Below, one piece after another: positions 16,029 through 23,954 of a DNA stretch of 35,058 bases. The translations under genes and the position numbers were made by a program. The notes beneath the pieces were generated by a model that searched no databases, was not told the DNA's origin, and saw only the letters and a program-made list of their open reading frames with translations. Position 1 is the first letter of the stretch. Each line of letters begins with the position of its first letter. Origin of the DNA: Pseudomonadota bacterium (GTDB taxonomy: Bacteria > Pseudomonadota > Alphaproteobacteria > Reyranellales > Reyranellaceae); assembly GCA_023386865.1 (NCBI GenBank), contig JAEWIV010000375.1, positions 1 to 35,058 on the forward strand, given 5' to 3'.

Positions 16029-16499
16029 GTGACAGTCTACTATACACCTGGGCAGCTTCGCGATGCGATGGTCCTCCCACAGGAGACCTATCGTCATTGG
16101 AAAAAGGCGTTGATCCCCTTGCGTCGGGGTTCAGGTCACAGTCCGTGCTTTACAGCAGGCGATCTGCTCGCTGTCGCGGTCGTGCGCGTCCTGACGGACG
16201 GGTTCTCTATTCGCGTCGGTGCGCTATCTACCATTGCCGACGCTTTGTTCGAAGCATGCAATGCCGTCTCGTGGCCAACGCTCGAACGCAGCAAGTTGAT
16301 CGCCGATCTCGCGAAGGGCCGCCTCCAAATCCGTCCGGAGCTTGAGAATGCCATTTTCGAGGAACCTGTCCTCGTCGTTCCGTTGCGACCGTTAGTCGGC
16401 CATCTGCGTGACGCGCTTTTGACCGATGGCGGAGCCGAAAATCAGGAGACGCTCCGCTTTCCCCCTACTCCGCTTCCCTCGAAGAACGCATCCGCATGA
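16029..16499 (+). CDS. HTH (MerR-like) DNA-binding protein, first gene of MTase operon
   Basis: The 156-residue product starts at a GTG six bases after AAGG. Residues 1-70 look like a winged helix of MerR style: YYTPGQLRDAM as the first helix, a LPQETYRHWKKAL recognition helix, and a CFTAGDLLAVAVVRVL helix. The middle part (about 60-95) is helical, and the C-terminal 30 residues are Pro-rich and probably disordered. It lies 13 bases before the methyltransferase gene, so it is likely a regulator or a DNA-recognition partner. It could also serve as an antitoxin for the PIN nuclease two genes on, but nothing in the sequence proves that. Confidence 0.6.
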   Translation: MTVYYTPGQLRDAMVLPQETYRHWKKALIPLRRGSGHSPCFTAGDLLAVAVVRVLTDGFSIRVGALSTIADALFEACNAVSWPTLERSKLIADLAKGRLQIRPELENAIFEEPVLVVPLRPLVGHLRDALLTDGGAENQETLRFPPTPLPSKNASA

Positions 16500-16512
16500 C
16501 GGGAGCGTAACC

Positions 16513-19005
16513 ATGAGCGCAATCGAGATTATCGCTACGGCAGCGCGTTCGATGGGGTATCGCGATGAAGCTGTTGTGCGCAACTACACGTTTGCCGACG
16601 TCCTCGATCCAGCGGACTCAACGAGGACAGTGTTGTTGGCTGCCTTTACGCAGACCCCGCCGTCATATCGATCCGCGGCGCTCGCCGCGGTGATGGGTGG
16701 TAAGGGCGACACGATGGAGCTCGTCAAGGCGCACCGTGCGCTAGGCGCGCCACTCCTCTTCGTCATCGAAGACGATCTGATCTCACTTTGGCAGGTTCGT
16801 GGCGATGCACCGCCGCGAGTGATCGAGCGGCTATCTACCGACAACCTGCCCGCTTTGTTCGAACGGCATCAGGCCATTTGGGCCCCGGATGCCATTCACC
16901 GCGCGAAATCCATCGGCGCCATTGATCAGAGCTACCAACTCGATTTTGTTGATATTGGACTGCTGCCCGCTGTCGAGGGTGAGATCCATCTTAAGCTCGA
17001 CCGCCTGCTGATCGATGCGCTCACAGCCGCATCACAAGCGCAAAAAGGAAAGAAGCATGAGACTCGACTATTGTTTCGCGTAGTGTTTCGCCTACTCGCG
17101 GCGAAGGTCCTGCAGGACCGCCAGCATCCTTATGCCCAGGGTTGGAACGCCGCCGATCTCTCGTCTGTTCTCCGAGCGATCGAATCCTACTATTCGCTCC
17201 CGTCAGTTCCGATCGGTGGTCGGCAGAGCGTTCCGGCTGCATTTACAGCTGCATGGGAATGCCTACGCCGCGGTATCAGCTTCGCCAATATTTCATCGGA
17301 TGACTTGGCGTTCGTCTACGAGAATACCTTCGTCACTCCTGAGACCCGAAAGCATTTTGGAACCCACAGCACTCCCCGCCAGCTTGCCGAGTATGCCGTT
17401 AGCCGACTGGAACTTCATCGCCACCGTCCGGAAGATCTGAAAGTCTATGAACCCTTTGCCGGTGCGGGCACCTTTCTTGTTTCGGCTTTGCGGCATGTGC
17501 GTGATTTGCTTCCGATCGATTGGAGTGATCAGCAGCGCCACGATTTTCTTGTTGGCAGTCTCTCCGGCGACGAAGTCGATGCCTTCGCGTGCGAAGTTGC
17601 GACGCTCTCTCTGATACTCGCTGACTACCCAAACCAGAATGGCTGGCATATCGCTGAAACTAATCTCTTTGAGGGAGGTGTGTTGGCAGAGCGCATGCGC
17701 GGACAGAATGTCATTCTCTGTAACCCGCCCTTCGAGTCGTTTGCGGTAAACGAACGAGCGCTGTATCCCATCGCCAATAAATCCTACTCCAAGCCAGTAG
17801 CTGTGCTGGCTGCCGCACTCAACGCCCATCCTCTCGCGCTCGCCTTCGTCTTGCCGCGACCCTTCATTCTGGATCGACAGTTTGCGGAACAACGGCGAAC
17901 GATCGAGAAGCTTTATGGCGATGTCGAGCTGGTCGAGTTGCCGGATCGCATTTTCGGCGCTTCCGGTATCGAATCGGCACTACTGGTCGCTCGCGAACCG
18001 AGGCCGCCAGCACCGGCGATCATTACCTTGCGATCCACCGAGGTGTCCGACCGTGACCGCTTGACTTTCCTGCAGACTGGCAAGACGACAACGGAACGGC
18101 AGCTCGTACGCCCAGTCGACGAACCTGCGTCGGGTGACCTTTGGGTCCCCCCATTGCAGACCCTCTGGCAATTCCTGGCAGCGGCACCACGGCTAGGCCA
18201 TCACTTCACCATTCACCGCGGGATTGAATGGAAGTCAGCGCAAGATTCAGCCTGGAGCACACAACGTCATGCTGGCTACAGGCGAGGATTGCATACCGCC
18301 CGGGGAGCAAAACAATTCGTGTCGGCTCGTCCCGTGTGGCTCGATTGCCGACCGGAGAGACTTCTCTATAGCGCAATTTATCTACCTTGGGATAAGCCAA
18401 AGCTGATTGTCAACGCCGGCCGCCTTAGCCGCGGGCCGTGGCGTATTGCGGCAGCGCTCGACAATAAAGGCTTCGTGTGCTCCCAGCAGTTCTTCGGGCT
18501 GTGGCCGTATGGATCCCTTTCCGATAGGCAGCTTCTAACCTTCACTGCCGTCCTCAATGGCCCGATCGCAAACGCCTTTCTTGCCGTTCATTCACCAGCA
18601 AAAGGTATGCGCATCTCGGCTGTTGGGCAGATTCCTCTTCCGCCCGTGATGCCAGATCACGCAGGGGAACTGGTAGCGGAATATGTGGGACTCCTGATGG
18701 AGCCTGTGGCGCTGAATCAGAATGAGGAGCGGTTGGCCACGCTTCTCATGCAGATCGATGCAGCAGTGCTGGGTGCTTACGACCTCCCCGCCCGGCTGGA
18801 ACGCCAGCTTCTTGACTACTTCCGTGGTGTTGAGCGTCCTGTGGCTCATCCGTGGCAGCATTGGGACGTGAACGATCCAACGCCTGGCCTGACACTGTCT
18901 GAGCGCGCTTCCGGCCGTTTCCGGGCACATGGTTCCTGGATTCAGAAGGTTTTTCAGCCACTGCCGCGTGAAGAGGCCGAGCTTCTACATACTTTCAGAG
19001 CTTGA
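16513..19005 (+). CDS. N6-adenine DNA methyltransferase (class I, NPPF type)
   Basis: I start this 830-residue protein at the ATG at 16513, which follows GGGAGCG; the longer frame overlaps the HTH gene. Residues 1-165 form an N-terminal domain I do not recognise, with a LLFVIEDDLISLWQV strand pair. The methyltransferase core follows, with the S-adenosylmethionine motif EPFAGAGTF at about 314-322 and the catalytic N404-P-P-F407. The C-terminal half, with GHHFTIHRGIEWK and a HSPAKGMRISAVGQIPLPP block, looks like a target-recognition region as in Eco57I or type I M proteins. No nuclease motif is evident within the protein. The stop overlaps the PIN gene start (TTGA), so the two are coupled. Confidence 0.85.
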   Translation: MSAIEIIATAARSMGYRDEAVVRNYTFADVLDPADSTRTVLLAAFTQTPPSYRSAALAAVMGGKGDTMELVKAHRALGAPLLFVIEDDLISLWQVRGDAPPRVIERLSTDNLPALFERHQAIWAPDAIHRAKSIGAIDQSYQLDFVDIGLLPAVEGEIHLKLDRLLIDALTAASQAQKGKKHETRLLFRVVFRLLAAKVLQDRQHPYAQGWNAADLSSVLRAIESYYSLPSVPIGGRQSVPAAFTAAWECLRRGISFANISSDDLAFVYENTFVTPETRKHFGTHSTPRQLAEYAVSRLELHRHRPEDLKVYEPFAGAGTFLVSALRHVRDLLPIDWSDQQRHDFLVGSLSGDEVDAFACEVATLSLILADYPNQNGWHIAETNLFEGGVLAERMRGQNVILCNPPFESFAVNERALYPIANKSYSKPVAVLAAALNAHPLALAFVLPRPFILDRQFAEQRRTIEKLYGDVELVELPDRIFGASGIESALLVAREPRPPAPAIITLRSTEVSDRDRLTFLQTGKTTTERQLVRPVDEPASGDLWVPPLQTLWQFLAAAPRLGHHFTIHRGIEWKSAQDSAWSTQRHAGYRRGLHTARGAKQFVSARPVWLDCRPERLLYSAIYLPWDKPKLIVNAGRLSRGPWRIAAALDNKGFVCSQQFFGLWPYGSLSDRQLLTFTAVLNGPIANAFLAVHSPAKGMRISAVGQIPLPPVMPDHAGELVAEYVGLLMEPVALNQNEERLATLLMQIDAAVLGAYDLPARLERQLLDYFRGVERPVAHPWQHWDVNDPTPGLTLSERASGRFRAHGSWIQKVFQPLPREEAELLHTFRA

Positions 19006-19514
19006 TCGGCGTGGATGGCTACCTTCTCGATACCTCGGTCTTATCAGCCCTTCTCGATTCATCTCATCGTCGGCATAACGACGTGCGCTTGGCGATAGGA
19101 GCCTTAGATCAAACGGCAGCACAATTCGTCTCGGCCATTTCCTTGGCCGAACTCACGTTCGGAGTAAAGATGGCGGAGGCCTTCGGCGGATCGTCTTTGC
19201 CAGCTCTTCAGCAGATGCTCGTTGACGCGCGTGGCTACGCCGTACTGGACGTAAGCCATCATACGTCAGTGGCCTACGCTGAGTTAAAGACCAACCTTGC
19301 CAAGAAATATTTGGCCAAAGCGACCCAGCGCGATCGGCCGCGCTGGTTGGAAGAATGGGTGGACAAAACGAGCGGTCAGAAGCTTCAGGTGGACGAGAAC
19401 GACCTGTGGATGTGCGCTCAGGTGAAAGAGCGTGACCTTGTCTTGGCCACGGCAGATGGCCGCATACAACGCATCGCTGATGCAGATCCTGAGGTTCGCT
19501 TACTCATCCTGTAG
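19002..19514 (+). CDS. PIN-domain nuclease (VapC-like) coupled to methyltransferase
   Basis: The 170-residue product is a PIN ribonuclease-fold protein. The acidic active site is visible: D10 in YLLDTSVLSALLD, E50 in SAISLAEL, D134 in DENDLWMCA and D152 in LATADG. PIN proteins usually cut RNA and are toxins of VapBC modules, but no VapB-like antitoxin gene is adjacent. The TTG start overlaps the methyltransferase stop by four bases; a GTG three codons later is the alternative. The coupling suggests the nuclease works with, or is kept in check by, the methyltransferase or the HTH protein. The gene is convergent with the PIN-like gene that follows. Confidence 0.82.
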   Translation: MIGVDGYLLDTSVLSALLDSSHRRHNDVRLAIGALDQTAAQFVSAISLAELTFGVKMAEAFGGSSLPALQQMLVDARGYAVLDVSHHTSVAYAELKTNLAKKYLAKATQRDRPRWLEEWVDKTSGQKLQVDENDLWMCAQVKERDLVLATADGRIQRIADADPEVRLLIL

Positions 19515-19529
19515 AGTGCCTCTGTGAGC

Positions 19530-20522
19530 CTAAAGTAGCTCTTTCAATGCTCGCAGATCAGTTTCCAGCCGGACCCCGAAGTGGGTGTGAAGGCCAGCCT
19601 GTCGCGCCAGATTTGTGAAGGGCTTTTCGGCCACGACGACATCTGAGTAGGGCAGGACGGTCGCGAAAGTACGCATGTCGCGCATATCATTGAGCTGGAT
19701 CGGCCGGTTCTGAGCCTCCAGTTTCAGGCTGATCTCGCGCTCGATGAGGAATGCTGGTGTCTCGCGTACAACGGCTCGCATCGTGGCCCCGCCCTTATCC
19801 AGGAAACAGTTCCAAGGCAGGTTGAGCCTGGTCGCGGTAGCAATCATGACGTCCTGCTCGCCCATGACTAAGAGCACACTGTAGATCTTTCGTCGCATAG
19901 AGATGCTTTCTGCCTTGTGGCGTGCGCGTCGCTCCTCGATCTGCGCGCGCAAAGTCTCGCATCCTTGCGTGAACTCCCGGATCGACTGCTGTCGTACGGG
20001 GTCAGGAATATTCATTAAGTAATGAAAGAGAGTCCTTTGCGGCTCCGCGTGCATGAGCTCAAGGACACGATCGGAGATCTTGCGACCCAGGCGAGGGTCC
20101 TTTGCTTCGGCTGTGGCCTCGAAGAATAGGTTTGAAAACACCCAGTCTGGGGCGGGTTCGGTCCAGGGCAAGTTATAGATCCTGGACAGAACGCGGCCGA
20201 TTTCGACTTCCAGGCGCCGATGGAAGCCTCGGAACACTTCACCCTTACTAAGCGTGGTCTGAGTGTATGCTAGGTCCCACCGTTGCTCCCGGCGGTTCAC
20301 TTTGTGAGTCTCGTAGATGTTGGTCGAGGTTAGAGGCAGCCGTACGGATCCAGCTTCGACGCCGGCGCACAGGATCTCCAGAATGCCGCGGGCGACGGGG
20401 TAGTTCTTAGGCGACTTTGCAGCCTGTGCCAGCTCGATCCATTTGTTCTGATCGAGGTAGACGACTTTTGCCCGGAGCGGTGCCGGCAAGTCGCGCGATG
20501 CGGGCGATTCGGACGCGTCCAT
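19530..20522 (-). CDS. PIN-like nuclease, last gene of the E2-E1-JAB operon
   Basis: This 330-residue protein has an N-terminal VVYLDQNKWIELA strand-helix with D24, a signature of a divergent PIN-like family, an internal STNIYETHKV segment near residue 65, and a C-terminal NDMRDM...LPYSDVVVAEKPF block near residues 280-305. That block would supply the remaining acidic residues (D281, D284 and D296 region). The middle 150 residues are helical and family-specific. It begins 30 bases after the patatin stop on the same strand, so I include it in that operon. The nuclease role is inferred from the fold signature; the substrate is unknown. Confidence 0.65.
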   Translation of the reverse strand: MDASESPASRDLPAPLRAKVVYLDQNKWIELAQAAKSPKNYPVARGILEILCAGVEAGSVRLPLTSTNIYETHKVNRREQRWDLAYTQTTLSKGEVFRGFHRRLEVEIGRVLSRIYNLPWTEPAPDWVFSNLFFEATAEAKDPRLGRKISDRVLELMHAEPQRTLFHYLMNIPDPVRQQSIREFTQGCETLRAQIEERRARHKAESISMRRKIYSVLLVMGEQDVMIATATRLNLPWNCFLDKGGATMRAVVRETPAFLIEREISLKLEAQNRPIQLNDMRDMRTFATVLPYSDVVVAEKPFTNLARQAGLHTHFGVRLETDLRALKELL

Positions 20523-20552
20523 AGTCTGGGTGGTGCCGATTGCGTTGAGATT

Positions 20553-21704
20553 CTAGGAAGTTGGTAAGCCTTCAAAGGCCGCAGCAGGACTATTCGATGC
20601 GAATTCGTACTTGCGCAATGACGCATCGGCGCCGGCATAGCCACACCTGAGAAGCAGTTCGATCTCGTCAGGGGAGAAAGGGTTCAAGCGTGTGCGCATC
20701 CTTGCGGCGGTGGTAGTCGCATCGCTGGAAAGGAGCAGGGCGTCTGGAACCGCATAAGTCGAAATAGCCGTATCGATACTCCAGTACGCCACCTTGCGTT
20801 GGCCAAGATTGTTTACGCCAAAAAGGATCCGCTTGCGCGCATTCTCCGACTGCTGCTGCAGGATGTTCAGCGTACGGAACACCTGCCCCAGCCATCGTCC
20901 CGACGGCCGACCGATTTCGGGTATCGTAAGGCCGGCGTTGCTCACCAGGACACGCCTGCATCGCTTCCAGACCCGTTCCAATCCCAGATTGTCATAAACG
21001 CCGCCGTCCGTCAGGACGGCCTCCTCGGTAAACGGCGCACGATGAAGGTCCGCGCCGCGCATTGGATGGACGCTGCCAGCCTCGAACGGAAACCGGACCG
21101 GCGAGAGGACGGGCGGGAAGGCGGAAGAAGCGGCAACAACTCGGGACAGGGGTAGTGCCGGCTTGTCGATACACCCGACTCGCACATCGGCGGCGTAATC
21201 CTTGGAAAAGCGCCACCCACTGCCCGTCTGCAGGTTGGTCGCCATGAAGGTGAAGCGCGGCGTGGAGGCGAGGTCCTGCAGCGTAGCGCCGCCAAAGAGA
21301 TGCTTATCATATGCAGCGGCGACATAGTCGGCCGGAGTGCGTCCGGGCAGGAGACCGAATAGCGCCGCGCGGATGTCCACGCCGACGGTGGCAAACTTGA
21401 GGATCGGGACCGTCACCAGCTCGTAAAAGTTCGAGACCTTCTTGTCCGAAAACTCGAATTTTGGCCAAGCAAGGCCCAACACGCCTGCAATGATGGACCC
21501 GCCGGACACGCTGGCAACCTCCCGCAGCTCCGAGAGCAGCCCGAGTTCGTTTAGGCGAACCAGGGCACCAAGATGATAAAGCATCGCCCGGTAACCCCCG
21601 CCCGACAGGCAGAGCCCGAGACGATCCTCAAGCTTTTTGGCATTGAGGAAGTCGCCGTGGTTCTTGTCCGCCACGAAGGATCCCTGCAGGTCGACGTCGC
21701 TCAT
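20553..21704 (-). CDS. Patatin-like phospholipase
   Basis: The 383-residue protein has all elements of a patatin/cPLA2-type lipase: the oxyanion loop SGGGYR at residues 34-39, the nucleophile block S-V-S67-G-G-S with S67 as likely nucleophile, and the catalytic Asp in D233-G-G-V-Y-D-N. Such enzymes cleave membrane phospholipids, and in CBASS (CapV) they are effectors that kill the infected cell. Its ATG overlaps the stop of the E2-E1-JAB gene (ATGA), so production is tied to that protein. The C-terminal ~120 residues beyond the lipase core have no family I recognise. The effector role in this operon is inferred. Confidence 0.88.
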   Translation of the reverse strand: MSDVDLQGSFVADKNHGDFLNAKKLEDRLGLCLSGGGYRAMLYHLGALVRLNELGLLSELREVASVSGGSIIAGVLGLAWPKFEFSDKKVSNFYELVTVPILKFATVGVDIRAALFGLLPGRTPADYVAAAYDKHLFGGATLQDLASTPRFTFMATNLQTGSGWRFSKDYAADVRVGCIDKPALPLSRVVAASSAFPPVLSPVRFPFEAGSVHPMRGADLHRAPFTEEAVLTDGGVYDNLGLERVWKRCRRVLVSNAGLTIPEIGRPSGRWLGQVFRTLNILQQQSENARKRILFGVNNLGQRKVAYWSIDTAISTYAVPDALLLSSDATTTAARMRTRLNPFSPDEIELLLRCGYAGADASLRKYEFASNSPAAAFEGLPTS

Positions 21705-23953
21705 CCGTCGTCTCCTGGTGATGACACCTCGAATGTCAGGTCGCCCATGATGATCGAATAGCGCTTCCTCTCGCCGGAGATGACCATGATGGCCGGAAAG
21801 CCCTCATCGCTCATCTCTCGGGCGAGCCAGATGAGCTGCTGCAGGTCAGTGCCGCTCGGGCCCACCGAGGCCCGATTGGGATGGGAATGCCATTCGCCGA
21901 CGTAGCGCAGCTGGTGCATCGTCGATTCGGCAATATCGGTGACGGATTCTAGGAGCCCGGCAACGCCGCGCTCGAAGCCTGTCGTCGACGCGTCGCTGTC
22001 CTCCGGCGCGGGCATTGCATGAGCAAGGTGGATGGTGCGCCGGCTACTGTCGACGATTCCCATGACGACTCCGCCGGTCTCTGCCGGCAGCCCTTTCTTG
22101 CGCAGCTGATGGAGATCGCCCAGGAGATCGGCGCCGCAGGCTACCTTCCATCGATGCTCAAGCCTGTGGACTGCGGACGCACGCCGGCACACGTGTGAGA
22201 CTCTGCCGGTGTCGTCGAGCGTCCAGACCGCGATCGAGCCGTGTTCGTGCTCAAGACTGTCGACGATGCCGCGCGACGCCAGCGCCGCAAGGATGGTTGC
22301 TCGCGTGGCGGGAATGCGATTGGTCAGCGACCGACACGATCCGCTGTAGCTCACGCCGGTTGGCGGGGCCTGGAGATGCGTGGCCAAGTTCCTGTCTGTC
22401 AGCAGCAGCCGGAAATACTGCGCCTCAAGGTCGTGCAGCGTGATGCTGCGGTCGACCGGCTCGCTCAGGACGACCGCAGAGGTTCCCGCCGGGTTGAAGA
22501 AGGCGCAGATACGCCGCCCGGCCGTCTGGAGATCTGACAGATGACGCGATACGGCGACCGACGCCGACGCGTCGATGATGATCTCGGCCTCGGCCAGGGC
22601 CTTGTCCACGTACTCCTGCTGCTTCGGACCCGGCGCAATGACGTCCGCGATGACGCTTTGGCACGGTTCGCCGAGCAACGCGGACAAATGCTCAGCCAGC
22701 GCGACAGCCTTCGGCGCGCCTACATCGGGATGGAGCAGAGCATGACGAGCCAAGTTGTGTGGCAGGAGCGCGTCGTTGTCGACGACCGTCCATCTGAAGC
22801 ACCCCTCCCGCGCGAGGTTGACCGCGATGTGCGAGCCGATAGATCCGGCACCGACGAGCACAGCGCGGCGCGTGTCGGCGGCTGAATGGCCTGCGATTTC
22901 TCGAGCAATCTCCCGCTCGAATGCAAGATGAATGCCGGCTGGCTGGATCCGGATGGCGTCCGGTTTCGCCTTGGCCCCGACGGCGGGCAAGTAAGCCGGC
23001 AGGGCCTTGGAGGGCAGCTGTTCCTTGAAGAAGACGCCGAGCTTCTCGCCTACATCGCCGGCGCTCTCCAGCGAGACGAAGGCCCGGCGATTGAGCGACT
23101 CCTCGCCCTGCTCGTCCAGCACTGGGAACGTGACTAGAAGCACCAAGAGGGTCGAGAGGCGGGTATCGTTCCTGTTGGAACCGCTCCACGTCCGCAGCTG
23201 CGCCTTCAGATCATCCAGCAGATTGACGTCCAGGTCCCTCAGCTCGGCCGCGAGTTCGGCCAGTGTCGACGGCGAGTGGCGTATCCGGGAGAGCTTCTGC
23301 CGTCGGGCGCGATATTGCAGGATCGTCAGGATGCCAGGCCGCATCCCGGCGGTACTGGTCGCTTCGGCGATGATCAGTGACTCGTTGTCCGGCCGGATGT
23401 AGCCCGAAAGCGATTGCCGATGACCTTCGGGCCCGAGGGCAGCCGCCGGCAGAAGGATCAACATCGGCGCCGGGTAAAAGAGTGGTTCCGGCGGCAGGGA
23501 TCGGTCGTGAAGTTCGCCCCTCGCTGCCTTGGCGAGCCACAGCTGGATCCGACGCGCCAAGTCCATCGACGAATACGTCAGGCGAGCTTCCTGCCACGTG
23601 CGATCGTCGATGCAGAGCGAGGCCGGCTTATCGACCGGTCGCTCGTTCTGATGCGGGGTATCGGGAAAGTCCTCTCGGAGCGCAAATACTCTCGGCGCGC
23701 CACCGCTCGTCGGGAAGACCACGCCAATTGCCTCGGTGGCCTTGATGTCGTGGACGAGCACCTGCGGCCGTTCCACCTCGATGTCGACGTGGACCGTGGT
23801 CTGGCTTGCGTTCTGTCGCACCGCGACGAGTGCAGCGCCCGTAACGCGACCTCCGGCAAGGAGGTCGACAAACTCCCGGGCTGCCGGGAGCTCGATCGGG
23901 CTTCCGGCAGCAAGTACTTCTCCGACGGTGGCTAGCCAGGGATGCAGCCCCAT
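21701..23953 (-). CDS. E2-E1-JAB triple fusion: ubiquitin-like conjugation and deconjugation
   Basis: I start this 750-residue protein at the ATG one base after the upstream stop (TGAgATG). The N-terminal ~165 residues resemble an E2 conjugase: RVFALREDFPDTPH near 88-101 and candidate cysteine C114 in SLCIDD, then a helix with IQLWLAKAARGELH. Residues ~355-560 are a ThiF/E1 adenylation domain with GAGSIGS at 368-374, VVDND near 390 and a possible catalytic C540 in SGSCRSL. Residues ~610-750 are a JAB/JAMM isopeptidase with E626 in ETGG, H689-S-H691-P and S700-x2-D703. E2, E1 and JAB occur as separate or fused genes in type II CBASS and related bacterial ubiquitin-like operons. No cyclase or ubiquitin-like gene is visible nearby. 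Confidence 0.85.
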   Translation of the reverse strand: MGLHPWLATVGEVLAAGSPIELPAAREFVDLLAGGRVTGAALVAVRQNASQTTVHVDIEVERPQVLVHDIKATEAIGVVFPTSGGAPRVFALREDFPDTPHQNERPVDKPASLCIDDRTWQEARLTYSSMDLARRIQLWLAKAARGELHDRSLPPEPLFYPAPMLILLPAAALGPEGHRQSLSGYIRPDNESLIIAEATSTAGMRPGILTILQYRARRQKLSRIRHSPSTLAELAAELRDLDVNLLDDLKAQLRTWSGSNRNDTRLSTLLVLLVTFPVLDEQGEESLNRRAFVSLESAGDVGEKLGVFFKEQLPSKALPAYLPAVGAKAKPDAIRIQPAGIHLAFEREIAREIAGHSAADTRRAVLVGAGSIGSHIAVNLAREGCFRWTVVDNDALLPHNLARHALLHPDVGAPKAVALAEHLSALLGEPCQSVIADVIAPGPKQQEYVDKALAEAEIIIDASASVAVSRHLSDLQTAGRRICAFFNPAGTSAVVLSEPVDRSITLHDLEAQYFRLLLTDRNLATHLQAPPTGVSYSGSCRSLTNRIPATRATILAALASRGIVDSLEHEHGSIAVWTLDDTGRVSHVCRRASAVHRLEHRWKVACGADLLGDLHQLRKKGLPAETGGVVMGIVDSSRRTIHLAHAMPAPEDSDASTTGFERGVAGLLESVTDIAESTMHQLRYVGEWHSHPNRASVGPSGTDLQQLIWLAREMSDEGFPAIMVISGERKRYSIIMGDLTFEVSSPGDDG

Positions 23954-23954
23954 C

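Noticed and set aside
16426..16512. 29-residue N-terminal extension of the methyltransferase
   Set aside because: It overlaps the HTH gene's coding end and has no ribosome site, whereas the ATG at 16513 follows GGGAGCG.
19002..19514. A VapBC toxin-antitoxin pair
   Set aside because: The PIN gene is preceded by a methyltransferase gene, not a VapB-like antitoxin.
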